Origin: Peribacillus sp. FSL P2-0133
GTDB lineage: Bacteria; Bacillota; Bacilli; Bacillales; DSM-1321
Length of the DNA stretch: 64,000 bases
Assembly (NCBI RefSeq): GCF_037975445.1
Contig: NZ_CP150254.1
Coordinates: 2,850,001-2,914,000 of the forward strand
Direction of reading: 5' to 3'
Shown here: one piece after another, positions 24,692-34,521 of the stretch
How positions within the stretch are numbered: the first letter of the stretch is position 1
Layout of the letters: each line of letters opens with the position of its first letter
Made by a program: the position numbers and the translations under genes
The notes under the pieces: generated by a model
Seen by the model: only the letters and a program-made list of their open reading frames with translations
The model's database searches: none
What the model was told of the DNA's origin: nothing

Positions 24692-25681
24692 TTAACGGAT
24701 TTTTGCCTTACGGAAGCCTTGATAGGAATCGTAGACAGCAAAAAAGATGGAGATGAGTATGAGCCCCCAGTAAATCGAGGTTTTCCATTCATCGGTTGAA
24801 AATAGTGTTTTTTGGTACGCAATGAATTCCGGGTTCAATAAATCAGGATTACTGATGATGATGATGAAAGTCAGAGTGGATAACAGCTGGTATATGGCAT
24901 GAAATAAAGCTAGTTTCATGGTCCATCGCCTTAAAAATAATTTATAAATCGCCAAGAGCACCCCAATGATGACGACGCATGATACCAGCAGCCAATAGGA
25001 ATTCAAGACGTCTTGATTGAAAGAAGGTGTCACGAAAATGAGACTGCCATTTCTTTTTTCATAGACTCCTAAGAGGTTTGCTGCATTGAAATAAAGGGCC
25101 GCGAAGACAGAAAGACCTAACAAACTCGCAAAAATCTCGATCATAGGAACCGCTTTTTTCTTTGAAATGTTCGTAATATCTTTTAGGTTTTCCGGTGTCC
25201 ATGGTTTCAAGTCTTTTGTTAAAGGCGACTGGTCTTTTGAAGTATCCACGCGTTCTAAAATGGCAAATGAAATCGTTAACCAGAAAAACACTTGAATACC
25301 TGTACTGATGATACCCGCAATCCCTTTTCCGATTATTATTAAAATTGCGTCCACAACCGTATTCCCCATATCCCGAAAAGGATTATCCCCTATTAATCCG
25401 ATCAGTGAAATGACTGCAGCGATTGGTAAAATCATTTTCAACAGACAGATATAAACATCAAAATAACGCGGTCCAATCAGATGCATCGGCCGATCGCGAT
25501 AACGGCTTGCCAGTGTAACCGGATCTCCTAATTTTAAAAGAACGGATTTCACGTCTTGCTCCGTATGATCCACTGGAAGCATATCTTCGATTGTAGATTG
25601 AAGCTCAAGCGCAATATCCTCCCGGTTTTTTTCTGGCAGCCTGCGGGTCACTTCCTGAATATAAAGTTCAATCAGCTCCAT
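24692..25681 (-). CDS. HAAS-domain membrane protein, PadR partner
   Basis: A protein of 329 residues. The amino helical domain IELYIQEVTRRLPEKNREDI with DIALELQSTIEDML and SVLLKLGDPVTLASRYRDRP is the HAAS/DUF1700 pattern that typically accompanies PadR regulators. Several hydrophobic membrane segments follow, roughly at residues 75-95, 110-135, 180-200, 230-250, 265-280 and 300-320. It starts one base after the PadR stop, so the two are translationally coupled. The pair is usually read as a regulator with a membrane sensor or effector; the signal is unknown. Confidence 0.82.
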   Translation of the reverse strand: MELIELYIQEVTRRLPEKNREDIALELQSTIEDMLPVDHTEQDVKSVLLKLGDPVTLASRYRDRPMHLIGPRYFDVYICLLKMILPIAAVISLIGLIGDNPFRDMGNTVVDAILIIIGKGIAGIISTGIQVFFWLTISFAILERVDTSKDQSPLTKDLKPWTPENLKDITNISKKKAVPMIEIFASLLGLSVFAALYFNAANLLGVYEKRNGSLIFVTPSFNQDVLNSYWLLVSCVVIIGVLLAIYKLFLRRWTMKLALFHAIYQLLSTLTFIIIISNPDLLNPEFIAYQKTLFSTDEWKTSIYWGLILISIFFAVYDSYQGFRKAKIR

Positions 25682-25682
25682 C

Positions 25683-26015
25683 TTATCCCTCTCCTTTTAA
25701 TAATATATAAAGCTCTTGAGAAGTTTTTTCCCATTCTTCTTTTAACTGGGTGAAGATTTCTCCCCCATAATCGCTTAAAGAATAGTACTTGCGCGGTCTA
25801 CTTTCAGAAGTATCCCAGCTGCTGGTTACCAATTCTTGTTTTTCCAGGCGGCGAAGCAATGGATATAAAGTACTTTGATCAATGGTAATTCCCGACTTCT
25901 CTAAACGCTGGACAAGCGAGTACCCATACTGAGGGGTTTTGAGCTGACTTAAAACAGCTAACGTCAAAGTGCCTCTGCGTAGCTCAGTGGTTAATGAATT
26001 CAGTAAAGTGCTCAT
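25683..26015 (-). CDS. PadR-family transcriptional regulator
   Basis: A protein of 110 residues, a complete short PadR (subfamily 2) protein. The winged helix includes TLTLAVLSQLKTPQYGYSLV and DQSTLYPLLRRLEKQELVTS, and the dimerisation helix is LSDYGGEIFTQLKEEWEKT. PadR proteins repress their own operons until a ligand or partner releases them. It is the first gene of a two-gene operon with the HAAS protein. Repeated TATACTATG blocks upstream are the natural candidates for its site. Confidence 0.88.
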   Translation of the reverse strand: MSTLLNSLTTELRRGTLTLAVLSQLKTPQYGYSLVQRLEKSGITIDQSTLYPLLRRLEKQELVTSSWDTSESRPRKYYSLSDYGGEIFTQLKEEWEKTSQELYILLKGEG

Positions 26016-26031
26016 CCAATCACCTCTTCTC

Positions 26032-26066
26032 TATACTATGTGACGTACACCATACCTTATACTATG
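26032..26066 (-). promoter_or_regulatory. Possible PadR operator region
   Basis: TATACTATG occurs at 26032-26040 and again at 26058-26066, 26 bases apart. An imperfect palindrome, TATGTGACGTACACCATA, spans 26037-26054. The region is where the padR promoter should lie. Confidence 0.4.
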
Positions 26067-26135
26067 CATCATACACTATTTTAGTTCTTACAACACCATA
26101 AAAATGAAAATATATTTTATTTAAAGCATAAAAAA

Positions 26136-26156
26136 GAGAAGCGTTTCACGCCTCTC
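26136..26156 (-). terminator. Terminator after the FAH gene
   Basis: GAGAGGCG and CGCTTCTC pair on the minus strand with one G-U wobble and run into TTTTTT. On the plus strand the same position is a mismatch, so the orientation is minus. It lies about 135 bases beyond the FAH stop. Confidence 0.7.
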
Positions 26157-26289
26157 CGTTTTTCCTTTATTAATATCACACAAGAATGACCCATGATATC
26201 ATCGTCGTGATAATTGGACCACTCCTTGTATTAAGGTTTCCATCGTTTGAGCTTTGTAGGGATCCGTCACTTTCAAATGCTGGCAAATC

Positions 26290-27078
26290 TTACTGAACAG
26301 CATTACTTAATCGACCGATGTTCTCGACTTCAACAACCACCTCATCCCCCTGCTTGATCGGGCAGCTGCCAGATGGTGAACCCGTGGCCAAAATGTCACC
26401 TGGCTCCAGTGTCATTACCTGTGAAAGCCAGCTGATTAGAAACGGAATGCTTAGAGACATTTCATTGGTATTACCGTCTTGGACAACGCGGCCGTTTAAA
26501 GTGGTCACAATCCGCAAATTAGTGGGATCTACCCCGGTAACGATGCACGGTCCCAAAGGTCCGAATGTATCAAATCCTTTGCCCCGCGTAAACTGTGGAT
26601 CTTTTTTTGTAAGATCTCTTGCTGTGACGTCATTAAATATCGTGCAACCGAACACATAATCAAGCGCATCTTCTTCTTTGATGTTTTTTCCGCGCTTTCC
26701 AATCACCAAGGCTACTTCCCCTTCGAGTTCCACTTGGTTGGATAGATCGTTTGGAGGAAGGATAATTTTCTCCTTGTCTGCAATAAGCGAAGATAATGGC
26801 TTTAAGAAGAGAAATGGTTCTACAAGGTTTGCCTCTCCCCCGGTTTCCTTTGCATGACCTGCATATGTCCAGCCGAAATTAACAACTTTCGATGGTTTTA
26901 CAGGTTCCAGAATTTTTACGTCACTATATTTCAGCTCTACCCCGTCATACTTTATTTCCTTGTTGACAAGTTCAGCAAAACTGCTAGACAGTTGTAATAT
27001 CATCTCATCCTCAACAATACCGTAATGTATATTGCCCTGTTGATTCTGATAGCGAACTATTTTTTGTAGCACATGCAT
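26290..27078 (-). CDS. Fumarylacetoacetate hydrolase-family protein
   Basis: About 262 residues from the ATG at 27078, which follows AAAGGAG; the longer in-frame start at 27162 lacks a site. FAH-fold metal ligands are visible in QVELEGEVALVIGKRGKNI and in IFNDVTARDLTKKDPQFTRG, followed by KGFDTFGPLGPCIVTG and PGDILATGSPSG. The family cleaves acylpyruvates or related beta-diketo acids, or decarboxylates/isomerises homoprotocatechuate intermediates. The substrate cannot be decided here because no aromatic-degradation genes are adjacent. Confidence 0.85.
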   Translation of the reverse strand: MHVLQKIVRYQNQQGNIHYGIVEDEMILQLSSSFAELVNKEIKYDGVELKYSDVKILEPVKPSKVVNFGWTYAGHAKETGGEANLVEPFLFLKPLSSLIADKEKIILPPNDLSNQVELEGEVALVIGKRGKNIKEEDALDYVFGCTIFNDVTARDLTKKDPQFTRGKGFDTFGPLGPCIVTGVDPTNLRIVTTLNGRVVQDGNTNEMSLSIPFLISWLSQVMTLEPGDILATGSPSGSCPIKQGDEVVVEVENIGRLSNAVQ

Positions 27079-27348
27079 TATGAAAAAACTCCTTTGATAA
27101 TTAAGGTATACTGACCTTAGAAAATATAAAATTCGGGTCTCCACCGAAGATTCCAACTCCATAACAGATAGCTCAACAATGAGCTCAGAAAGTGCTGCCC
27201 TGGTGGTAGATTATTTTATTCGATTTCATCGAAAAGTTCAATAATGAGCAATGAAATGTAGTTGAAGCACTGATACTTACTTTAAAACAGTCAGACGGAA
27301 ACGTATGCGGTTGATAGTTAATATGTCTGAAGATCTTTTTTTATATGT

Positions 27349-28782
27349 TTACATGGTTTTTCTTTTTATAAAAGTGGCAGCATCTTGAGAATGCTCCCAA
27401 CATTCAAGATTTTCAAGACCCTTAATGCTGTCTTTATAAAAAACAGGATCTTGACCAGCTTTTTTCTGTTTCATATAATCACTTAATGCTGCAAAAGCTA
27501 CTTTTGATAATAAGAAAACAGCAATTAAGTTTACGATAACCATCAAGCCCATAAATAAATCCGCTAAATCCCATACAAGCTCGACCTTTGCAATCGAACC
27601 GAATACAATCATGGAGAACGCGCCTATTCGATATAGAACTAACCATGCTTTACCTGAGTGTAAAAATCGAATATTTGTTTCCCCATAATAATAGTTACCA
27701 ATTAACGAACCGAATGCAAATAGGAAAACAAAGATAGCAAGACAACCTGATGCCCAGGAACCGATGTGTTCACTTAATGAAGTTTGTGTAAGTGCAATGC
27801 CAGTTAGCCCTGGTTGTTTATAAGCATCCGAAAGTAAAATAATAAATGCTGTGCTTGTACAGATGATCAGTGTATCCGTCAATACGCCAAATGCCTGAAT
27901 AAGCCCTTGTTTCACCGGATGACTTGTTTTTGCCGTTGCGGCAACGTTTGGCGCACTCCCCATACCAGCTTCATTCGAGAATAAACCACGTTTAACTCCA
28001 TTCATGAACGCAGCGCCGATTGAACCGCCTGCTAGTTGTTCAAAGCCAAACGCGTTATTAATAATAAGAGAAAGAATTTCCGGCATTTTGGTTATGTTCA
28101 TTACAATGACAAATAATGTAATTCCGAGATATAACACACCTAGAATCATAACCTTGTATTCAGCAATTTTTGCAATACGTTTCACACCGCCAAAGATAAT
28201 CGCAGCGAAAGCAATTGTCATGAGAATCCCTACAGTTAAACGATCTGCACCAAATGAGTTCTCAAAAGCAATTGTAACGGTATTTGATTGTACTGAATTG
28301 AATACAAGTCCGAAAGAAAGCGTAATTAAAATGGAGAATAATACTCCCATCCAACGTTTGTTTAATCCTTTTTCCATATAATAGGATGGACCACCTCGGA
28401 AACCAGTTTTATCTTTAACTTTATATACTTGCGCTAACGTACTTTCAATAAAGCTGGTTGCCGAGCTAATAATTGCAATAATCCACATCCAGAATATCGC
28501 TCCAGGACCGCCTAATGCAATCGCAATCGCAATTCCTGTGATATTTCCTGTTCCAACGCGAGCGGCCATACCGATACAGAACGCTTGAAAGGGGGAAACG
28601 CTGTCTTTAGAACCCTTTCTTCCTTCCATTAAAACACGGACCATTTCCTTTAACATTCTAACCTGTACAAATTTCAATTTAAATGTGAAATAAATCCCAC
28701 AAGAAACAAGCATAATAATTAATAATTTTGACCAAAGGAAATCATTCGTTACGCCAATTACGTCATGTAATAGTTGTTGCAT
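27349..28782 (-). CDS. Sodium:amino-acid symporter, AGCS family
   Basis: A protein of 477 residues with about ten to eleven membrane segments. AGCS signatures include FCIGMAARVGTGNITGIAIA near residue 67, FRGGPSYYMEKGL, and GVKRGLFSNEAGMGSAPNVA. It takes up alanine, glycine or a related amino acid with sodium. It lies about 150 bases downstream of an asparaginase gene on the same strand, so a role in supplying or recovering amino acids of the asparagine/aspartate group is possible. A modest hairpin between them may only partly separate the two. Confidence 0.88.
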   Translation of the reverse strand: MQQLLHDVIGVTNDFLWSKLLIIMLVSCGIYFTFKLKFVQVRMLKEMVRVLMEGRKGSKDSVSPFQAFCIGMAARVGTGNITGIAIAIALGGPGAIFWMWIIAIISSATSFIESTLAQVYKVKDKTGFRGGPSYYMEKGLNKRWMGVLFSILITLSFGLVFNSVQSNTVTIAFENSFGADRLTVGILMTIAFAAIIFGGVKRIAKIAEYKVMILGVLYLGITLFVIVMNITKMPEILSLIINNAFGFEQLAGGSIGAAFMNGVKRGLFSNEAGMGSAPNVAATAKTSHPVKQGLIQAFGVLTDTLIICTSTAFIILLSDAYKQPGLTGIALTQTSLSEHIGSWASGCLAIFVFLFAFGSLIGNYYYGETNIRFLHSGKAWLVLYRIGAFSMIVFGSIAKVELVWDLADLFMGLMVIVNLIAVFLLSKVAFAALSDYMKQKKAGQDPVFYKDSIKGLENLECWEHSQDAATFIKRKTM

Positions 28783-28850
28783 TTAAACACCTCTTATTAA
28801 AATTTACTAGCTTAGAAGATACATGGTTTTTTCACTATAAAAAAAGATCA

Positions 28851-28870
28851 ACTTCATCAACTGATGAAGT
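28851..28870 (-). terminator. Hairpin between ansA and the AGCS gene
   Basis: ACTTCATC and GATGAAGT pair around four bases. On the minus strand TTTTTTT follows after five bases, so termination is probably partial. Confidence 0.5.
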
Positions 28871-28933
28871 CTGTCCAAAGTCAGGAATTTATAGCCCTCA
28901 AATATTTGAGTTAATAGACTTAATGGCAGTATT

Positions 28934-29929
28934 TCAAAAATTCAACGAAATATCTGCTGCAATCGTTGTTTCCATCATTTCTTTTACCTTTTTAGGATCT
29001 GTTGTTTTTCCTAGCACCCACATCAATTTCGGCACGATTGCTTCTGTGTTCATATTTTTAGAACGTACTACACGATCATGGTCAATTTTCCGACCAACTT
29101 CATATATACTCATGTCCTCCCCTTCTTCTAGACATTGAGTCGTAATGACAACCGATACACCGTGCTCTGTTAATTCAATTAATTTCGCTAAAATGTTGCG
29201 CACTTGAAAAGGTACACCACCACTTCCATAGCTCTCCACAACCACTCCTTTATACAAACCTTTTAAGCAGTCAAAAAATTCTGGTTTTATCCCAGGATGT
29301 AATTTCACAACCGCCACATCTGTACAAAGTGATGTATCTAATTGAATGTGTTTCTTTTTTTTGATATGAATGGATTTATTATATTCAATATGGTCATCAT
29401 GCATCGATGCAACATACGGATAATTAATACTTTCAAAGGCATCATAGCTTTTCGTTCTAAGTTTAATCGCTCTTGTCCCTTGAATGACTTTGCCGTCAAA
29501 TACAATATATACCCCACCTATTTCTTCACAAGCAAAACGAATGGCATCTGAAATGTTTCGTTTAGCATCTGTTTTACTATACGAAATTGGAATTTGCGAA
29601 CCTGTAATAACAATCGGTTTTGATGCATCTTGTAACATATAAGAAAGTGCAGCTGATGTGTAAGCCATTGTATCGGTGCCATGCGTAATAATAAAGCCAT
29701 CGTAATGATCGTAATGATCGTAAATTACATTTGCCAAGTCTATCCAAAACTCTGGTTGCATGTTGGTGCTATCAATGTTCATTAACTCCTTCGTATCAAT
29801 ACGGCAACGTACATTTAATTCAGGTATGTAACTTAATAAATCACCAGCATGCAGTTCAGGTGCAAGTCCGTTTTCTCCTTCAAGTGAGGCTACTGTTCCA
29901 CCAGTTGTAATCAACATTAATTTTTTCAA
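28934..29929 (-). CDS. ansA: L-asparaginase
   Basis: A protein of 331 residues. The first catalytic threonine motif is [18 protein letters not shown] and the second is [20 protein letters not shown], with the conserved [19 protein letters not shown] between substrate loops. It hydrolyses asparagine to aspartate and ammonia. There is no signal peptide, so it is cytosolic. It leads the AGCS symporter on the same strand. The region upstream is decayed insertion-sequence material. Confidence 0.9.
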   Translation of the reverse strand: MKKLMLITTGGTVASLEGENGLAPELHAGDLLSYIPELNVRCRIDTKELMNIDSTNMQPEFWIDLANVIYDHYDHYDGFIITHGTDTMAYTSAALSYMLQDASKPIVITGSQIPISYSKTDAKRNISDAIRFACEEIGGVYIVFDGKVIQGTRAIKLRTKSYDAFESINYPYVASMHDDHIEYNKSIHIKKKKHIQLDTSLCTDVAVVKLHPGIKPEFFDCLKGLYKGVVVESYGSGGVPFQVRNILAKLIELTEHGVSVVITTQCLEEGEDMSIYEVGRKIDHDRVVRSKNMNTEAIVPKLMWVLGKTTDPKKVKEMMETTIAADISLNF

Positions 29930-29989
29930 TGATAATGACTCCCCTATCTATTTACTACAATATGTTTTTCAAAGAAAGTATTCGTTTCG

Positions 29990-30298
29990 CGTGCGTTTAT
30001 TCGATTCGCGTACTTTCCATGTAATTATAGTAACATAAATACAATAATTCAAGATAAAAATATTCAAATAATTTTCTTTTACCATTTTAAAATCTTTAAT
30101 TGGGACAATTGATTTTATCCCATGTCGGATAATATAACGCCTGTCCAGAATAAAAAACATACAGTTCCATAAAGAAAAAAACTGCCTTAAAGACAGTTCC
30201 GATTTCATGATACCAAAAAAATTTTCCATAACAGCGTTATCGTAACAAATTCCCTTTGCGAGACAAACTCTGCGTAATGCCATGCTCCAGGGATTTTG
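29990..30298 (-). pseudogene. IS3-family transposase (orfB) remnant
   Basis: One frame reads KSLEHGITQSLSRKGN and the next continues CYDNAVMENFFGIMKSEL. Together these are the DDE-domain hallmark of IS3/IS150 orfB, split by a frameshift near 30250. After KSEL the sequence passes into a hairpin (AACTGTCTTTAAGGCAGTTT) and loses the family pattern. The start of the transposase and its catalytic first two acidic residues are missing. Its left side abuts the broken dehydrogenase at about 30297. Confidence 0.78.
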
Positions 30299-30917
30299 GT
30301 TTTAAAACGACTTTAATTCATTTATCCTTACGATTATTAAAAATTTGATAACCATGACTTGCTTCTTCAAGTGACATTTTGTGTGTGATAATTTCCCTTG
30401 GGTCAAATTCGTTATTTCTTATTTTTCAAACAATTCTGATTTTACACCTGTATTTATTACACTCCAATAAGCTGTTGGCAGAACATCATAAAAAGAGCAG
30501 TGACTCAACTTCCAATTCGCATAATTCCTCGATAACAAAGGGAGTGAAATTTCCAAAAGGGACTTTTAAATATTCAGCCCTCCAGAATCATAATGAGGGT
30601 TTGAGTTATCGCATTGGCTTTTCATTTCATGTTGGCAATAAAAGTAATGTCCGCATGAAAGATTAAAGGGAGCACAACACGGTCTCACTTTTTTACTTTA
30701 GTGATTTCAGGTCCAACTTTTTCTACAATACCCATTGGTTCATGGCCAATTATATATCCTGGGGGTAATGGCATGTTACCTTGATATAAATACAAATCAG
30801 ATCCGCAAATAGCAGTAGAAGTAATCTTAACTATAATATCGTCTTTTTTTCTAATTTTGCATCCTCTACTTGGTTAACTTGTACATGATTTGGTCCTTGA
30901 TAAGTTACAGGCTTCAT
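30297..30917 (-). pseudogene. Zinc-dependent alcohol dehydrogenase pseudogene
   Basis: Pieces in three frames read [78 protein letters not shown] and, near the end, MSLEEASHGYQIFNN. They follow the order of zinc-type (formaldehyde-dehydrogenase-like) medium-chain dehydrogenases. A frameshift follows LEKK, a stop stands where GD of KKGDRVV should be, and further shifts occur. The NAD-binding middle, about 150-180 residues, is deleted. The gene is dead. Confidence 0.82.
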
Positions 30918-31590
30918 AAATGCTGGGCCCTTCTAATTCTAATATTCTCTGTTAACACTCTTAACTATGTTCAGCAAGGAAAGTATATAATATACTTAGT
31001 CACTCCTAGCATAATTTTTATGTAAGTTAATAAAGTTGCACGGTTTAATAAAAAAGGAGCACTGTCTTGATTGCGAAGTATTTTGGTGATAGCGTTCGAA
31101 TTAGTTATATAGCGTGAAATAATTCGGGGAAATAAATTTCTGGTAACAAACCATTCCCTAACCCTTAGTGAACTAATCTGCCCCTTTTGTTTCATAAGAA
31201 AAGGAGCTGCTGATCAGATTCTAAATAATAAAGAAAAGCCCTAGTTCAACAACGATTATTTTCTATTTTTGCACTTTTCACAAGTAAAGTTGCATTTCTT
31301 ATTATTCTCGGAATATCCAGGGAAATTATTGTATCGGCAGCATCAAGACTGGGATAACGGCAGTAATTACTCCAATTTTCGAAACAGCAATAATCGCTAA
31401 TTGCACATATACTACTCCAATAATGCACATAAAAGCTGCCAAGGAAGTGCTTCAGAGATAGCGATCATATCTATCTTTCCAATTAAAACAACTACAATTC
31501 ACATTAATAAAGTAAATTAAGTATATTATATTTTCTTGGTGGTTTAGGATATAGGCCCAGAACAATTATAGGTGTAGATCCAGGATGAGA
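30918..31590. other. Decayed intergenic stretch
   Basis: No intact gene. At 31165-31200 GAACTAATCTGCCCC and CATAAGAAAAGGAGCTG resemble the IS3-type end at 32790-32860. At 31345-31461 on the plus strand a frame reads KTGITAVITPIFETAIIANC and then AYTT-like YTTPIMHIKAAKEVLQR; it looks like the carboxy end of a lost gene that I do not recognise. Confidence 0.4.
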
Positions 31591-32346
31591 TTAGTCATTT
31601 GGACAAATCCTCTCTTCCTCTAAATGACCTGAACGTTTTATCTTTGTCTGGAGATAATTCTCATTAAACTCCGAAATATCTCCCCATAAAGGCTTTCTAC
31701 CTGCAACCTCCAAACCAGCGTTTTTCAGTGCTTCCAGCTTTTTTGGGTTATTGGTTATAAGTGTAACCGGCTTGGATCTTAGTGCTTTCAGTACTAGTAT
31801 CGCGTCATTATAGTTTCTGGAATCATCAACAAAACCCAGTTTTCTATTAGCATCAACTGTATCATAGCCATTTTCCTGAAGGATATAAGCCAGTGCCTTA
31901 CTAAAGAGGCCAATTCCTCTTCCTTCATGATTGGCTAGATAAAACAACGCACCCACACCATGTTCCACAATCATTTTCATGGATTTTTTCAATTGATAAC
32001 CGCAGTCGCATCGCTTACTGCCAAATATGTCTCCTGTATGACAAATGGAATGCATTCTGATAATGGCATCATCACTATATGAAAAGTCACCATATACTAA
32101 CACACTTGATTGCTGCAATTCAGCTAAATTAACAGAAGATAATTTCTCAATAATTCTCTCATAGTTTTCTGTTACTTCGTCACAATTTAGCCAACAATAC
32201 CATTTGAACACTACCGTTTCCCCATATAAGTTAACTGGTAGTCGAATGGGACCAACTAAATAAATGGCCTTATTATCTATTTTAATTAGCCGAATTTTAT
32301 CTTCTATAACTGAAAGAACTTTCGAATCAAACTTTGTTTGGGACAT
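31591..32346 (-). CDS. GTP cyclohydrolase II-like protein (RibA paralogue)
   Basis: About 251 residues. The zinc cysteines are all present in RMHSICHTGDIFGSKRCDCG, the catalytic stretch reads NHEGRGIGLFSKALAYILQ, and the later aspartate and arginine appear in VDDSRNY. TLITNNPKKLEAL is also typical. GTP cyclohydrolase II opens GTP to the pyrimidine precursor of riboflavin and related compounds. It is unlike the usual Bacillus RibBA because no DHBP synthase domain is present; about 90 unfamiliar residues precede the domain instead. It stands alone among pseudogenes with no other rib genes, so it may serve another pyrimidine or pteridine route. The ATG at 32346 lies eight bases after GGAG. Confidence 0.8.
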   Translation of the reverse strand: MSQTKFDSKVLSVIEDKIRLIKIDNKAIYLVGPIRLPVNLYGETVVFKWYCWLNCDEVTENYERIIEKLSSVNLAELQQSSVLVYGDFSYSDDAIIRMHSICHTGDIFGSKRCDCGYQLKKSMKMIVEHGVGALFYLANHEGRGIGLFSKALAYILQENGYDTVDANRKLGFVDDSRNYNDAILVLKALRSKPVTLITNNPKKLEALKNAGLEVAGRKPLWGDISEFNENYLQTKIKRSGHLEEERICPND

Positions 32347-32355
32347 AAGTTTCAC

Positions 32356-33080
32356 TCCTTTTTTGAGTTAGTTTAAGCATCGATGCAAAATTTATCCCAA
32401 TAGAATTTTTCTCAGCTTCTTAGAACTATTTTGCTTTGCATTCGTCCTTAACTCTCCATTTATTCTTATGGATACTTCAAGAAAATGTTAAGGACAGAAT
32501 AATTGATTATCCCAAATGACAGCAACATCACCACTTGTTTTTTTCTTCTTTCAAGCTTGTCAATTTGAATAATTAACATACTTCTTCTTATATTCATTAT
32601 GTATACCTATACTATTGTGTATTGTATGTTTTGTTCGTCAGTAATTAAATAAAATAGGGTAAGTACCTTTCTTAAAACAAATACAATAGATTTTTGTTAA
32701 AGGGTGTTAAAGATAGGAATTCAATTAACACTTGATAAGCAAATCTAGTTAATTTTCTATACTCATTCACTTTCACCATTTTCAGTTCTTTGTACTAACC
32801 TGCCCCGATAGTTGCATAAAGAAAAAGCTGCCTTAAAGACAGCTCCGATTTACGGCTGACGTACCCGTTTGTTCAATAGGAAAGGCATCGTCACCAATTT
32901 TAAAAAATGCCCACAGTTAACTAAATAGGAATTCTTATAAACCTTGAGGACTGATCTTTTAAGCGAATTATTTATTTCGAACCCATTCAAAAAGTATCCA
33001 ATCGTTTCAAGCTCTTCTTCATTTTTAACTTGAATTGATAAGATTTCTTTTATCTTGAAGCTCTTTTAGAAAACAATTAA
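32356..33080. other. Intergenic region with IS3-type end and coding remnant
   Basis: At 32790-32860 TGTACTAACCTGCCCC, CATAAAGAAAAAGCTGCCTT and AAAGACAGCTCCGATTT resemble an IS3-family end and the hairpin inside the transposase remnant at 30168-30203. From about 33055 down to 32857 on the minus strand a frame reads SIQVKNEEELETIGYFLNGF and ends RVRQP with no start codon; it is an unrecognised remnant. The rest is A+T-rich and featureless. Confidence 0.4.
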
Positions 33081-34226
33081 TTACCTCCTATTTTTAATCC
33101 CTCCCAAAAAAGTCCGCATTACTTGTTCGGCTGAAACTTCCAACAATTCAGCTCCTCTTTCCATAGCTTCCTTTAATGGCATAGGAGCGTTCACTAAACT
33201 ATGAACACTAGTTACTCCATGGTCATATAAAACTTCAATTCCAGTTCCGATTGATCCTGCTAAAACAAATACTGGAATATCGTGCTTTTTGGCTTCTTGT
33301 GCAACTCCCATTGGTGTTTTGCCAGAAGCTGTCTGGTAATCAATTTGGCCCTCACCGGTAAAGACACAATCAGCATCGGACAATTTTTCAACCATTTTCG
33401 TATGCTCCAACACAATATCGATGCCCCTTTTTGTTTTTGCTGGGAAAAAGGCTTGAAATGCACCTCCAATTCCACCTGCAGCACCCGCACCTGCTTTATC
33501 ATGCAAGTGTATGCCTGTCTTGATTTCCACTAAATCAGCCCATGATGATAAAGCTTTATCAAGCAATTCAACCATGGCAGGAGTGGCACCTTTTTGAGGT
33601 CCGAATACACTTGATGCTCCATCCGGACCAACTAACGGATTCTGGACATCCGAGGCAATCAAAAACTCGGAATCTGCAATTCTGGAATCAAAATCTTCCG
33701 TATTAATTTCTGATATCCGCGATAATTCGGCACCCCCGAATCCCAGCGGTTTACCATCTTCATCAAACACCCTCATTCCCAAAGCCTGGAGCATTCCAAC
33801 ACCCGCATCATTGGTAGCGCTTCCACCTACCGCTAAAATGAACTTTCTACAGCCATCATTCAATGCTTTTTGAATAAGCTCCCCTGCTCCGTATGTAGTA
33901 GTGATCAATGGGTTCAAATCATCTGGATCTACTAGGCACAGTCCGGATGCACTGGCCATTTCAATCACGCATGTTTCCTGATCACCCAAGATTCCATATG
34001 CTGCCTGAACGTCTTCAAGTAAAGGTCCTTTAACAGTCACTTCAACTTTTCGACCATTCGTAGCTGCCACAAGGCTATCCATCGTACCTTCCCCGCCATC
34101 CGCTACAGGAACCAATTCTGTCTCCGCATCCGGCAGTGCCTTCCTGACCCCTCGCTCGATTGCTTTGGAAGCTTCTAATGCTGACAAACTTCCTTTATAG
34201 GAATCTGGTGCAATAACAATTTTCAT
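33081..34226 (-). CDS. glxK: Glycerate kinase
   Basis: A protein of 381 residues beginning MKIVIAPDSYKGSLSALEAS; the ATG at 34226 follows AAGGGGG, and in-frame sequence upstream to 34283 is not needed. Type I (GarK/GlxK) features include VADGGEGTMDSLV, FILAVGGSATNDAGVGMLQA and GAGAAGGIGGAFQAF, then VFTGEGQIDYQTASGKTP. It phosphorylates glycerate to 2- or 3-phosphoglycerate for entry into glycolysis. A decayed cdaR-type regulator lies divergently upstream, so its original regulation has been lost. Confidence 0.92.
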   Translation of the reverse strand: MKIVIAPDSYKGSLSALEASKAIERGVRKALPDAETELVPVADGGEGTMDSLVAATNGRKVEVTVKGPLLEDVQAAYGILGDQETCVIEMASASGLCLVDPDDLNPLITTTYGAGELIQKALNDGCRKFILAVGGSATNDAGVGMLQALGMRVFDEDGKPLGFGGAELSRISEINTEDFDSRIADSEFLIASDVQNPLVGPDGASSVFGPQKGATPAMVELLDKALSSWADLVEIKTGIHLHDKAGAGAAGGIGGAFQAFFPAKTKRGIDIVLEHTKMVEKLSDADCVFTGEGQIDYQTASGKTPMGVAQEAKKHDIPVFVLAGSIGTGIEVLYDHGVTSVHSLVNAPMPLKEAMERGAELLEVSAEQVMRTFLGGIKNRR

Positions 34227-34521
34227 GCTCAGGCCCCCTTTGAATATATTATAAATTATAATCTTTGGAAATATTTTAATCACCGTTCATTCTATACGAA
34301 ATTAGTATGACATGTTGTTTGTTTTTTGGCTATACCAGTAAGTATTCTGTTATTTTCCCAACTTCCTAAAGTATAAGGTTGCTAAAGGCGTAAACTAACG
34401 ACCATCCCCTTTTTCATTATAAGTCATAGCTTGTTTGCATGAAAACGAATACCATTCTGTTATCGAAAACTTGATAATAACTAAAAATTCTATAAGGATG
34501 ACTTGTATGTAAGAAAGTACA

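Noticed and set aside
26199-26303. 34-codon frame overlapping the end of the FAH gene
   Set aside because: It has an ATG but no clear ribosome site or recognisable pattern, so support is too weak.
28728-29138. Plus-strand frame of 136 codons
   Set aside because: It is antisense to ansA and the AGCS start and looks like a shadow.
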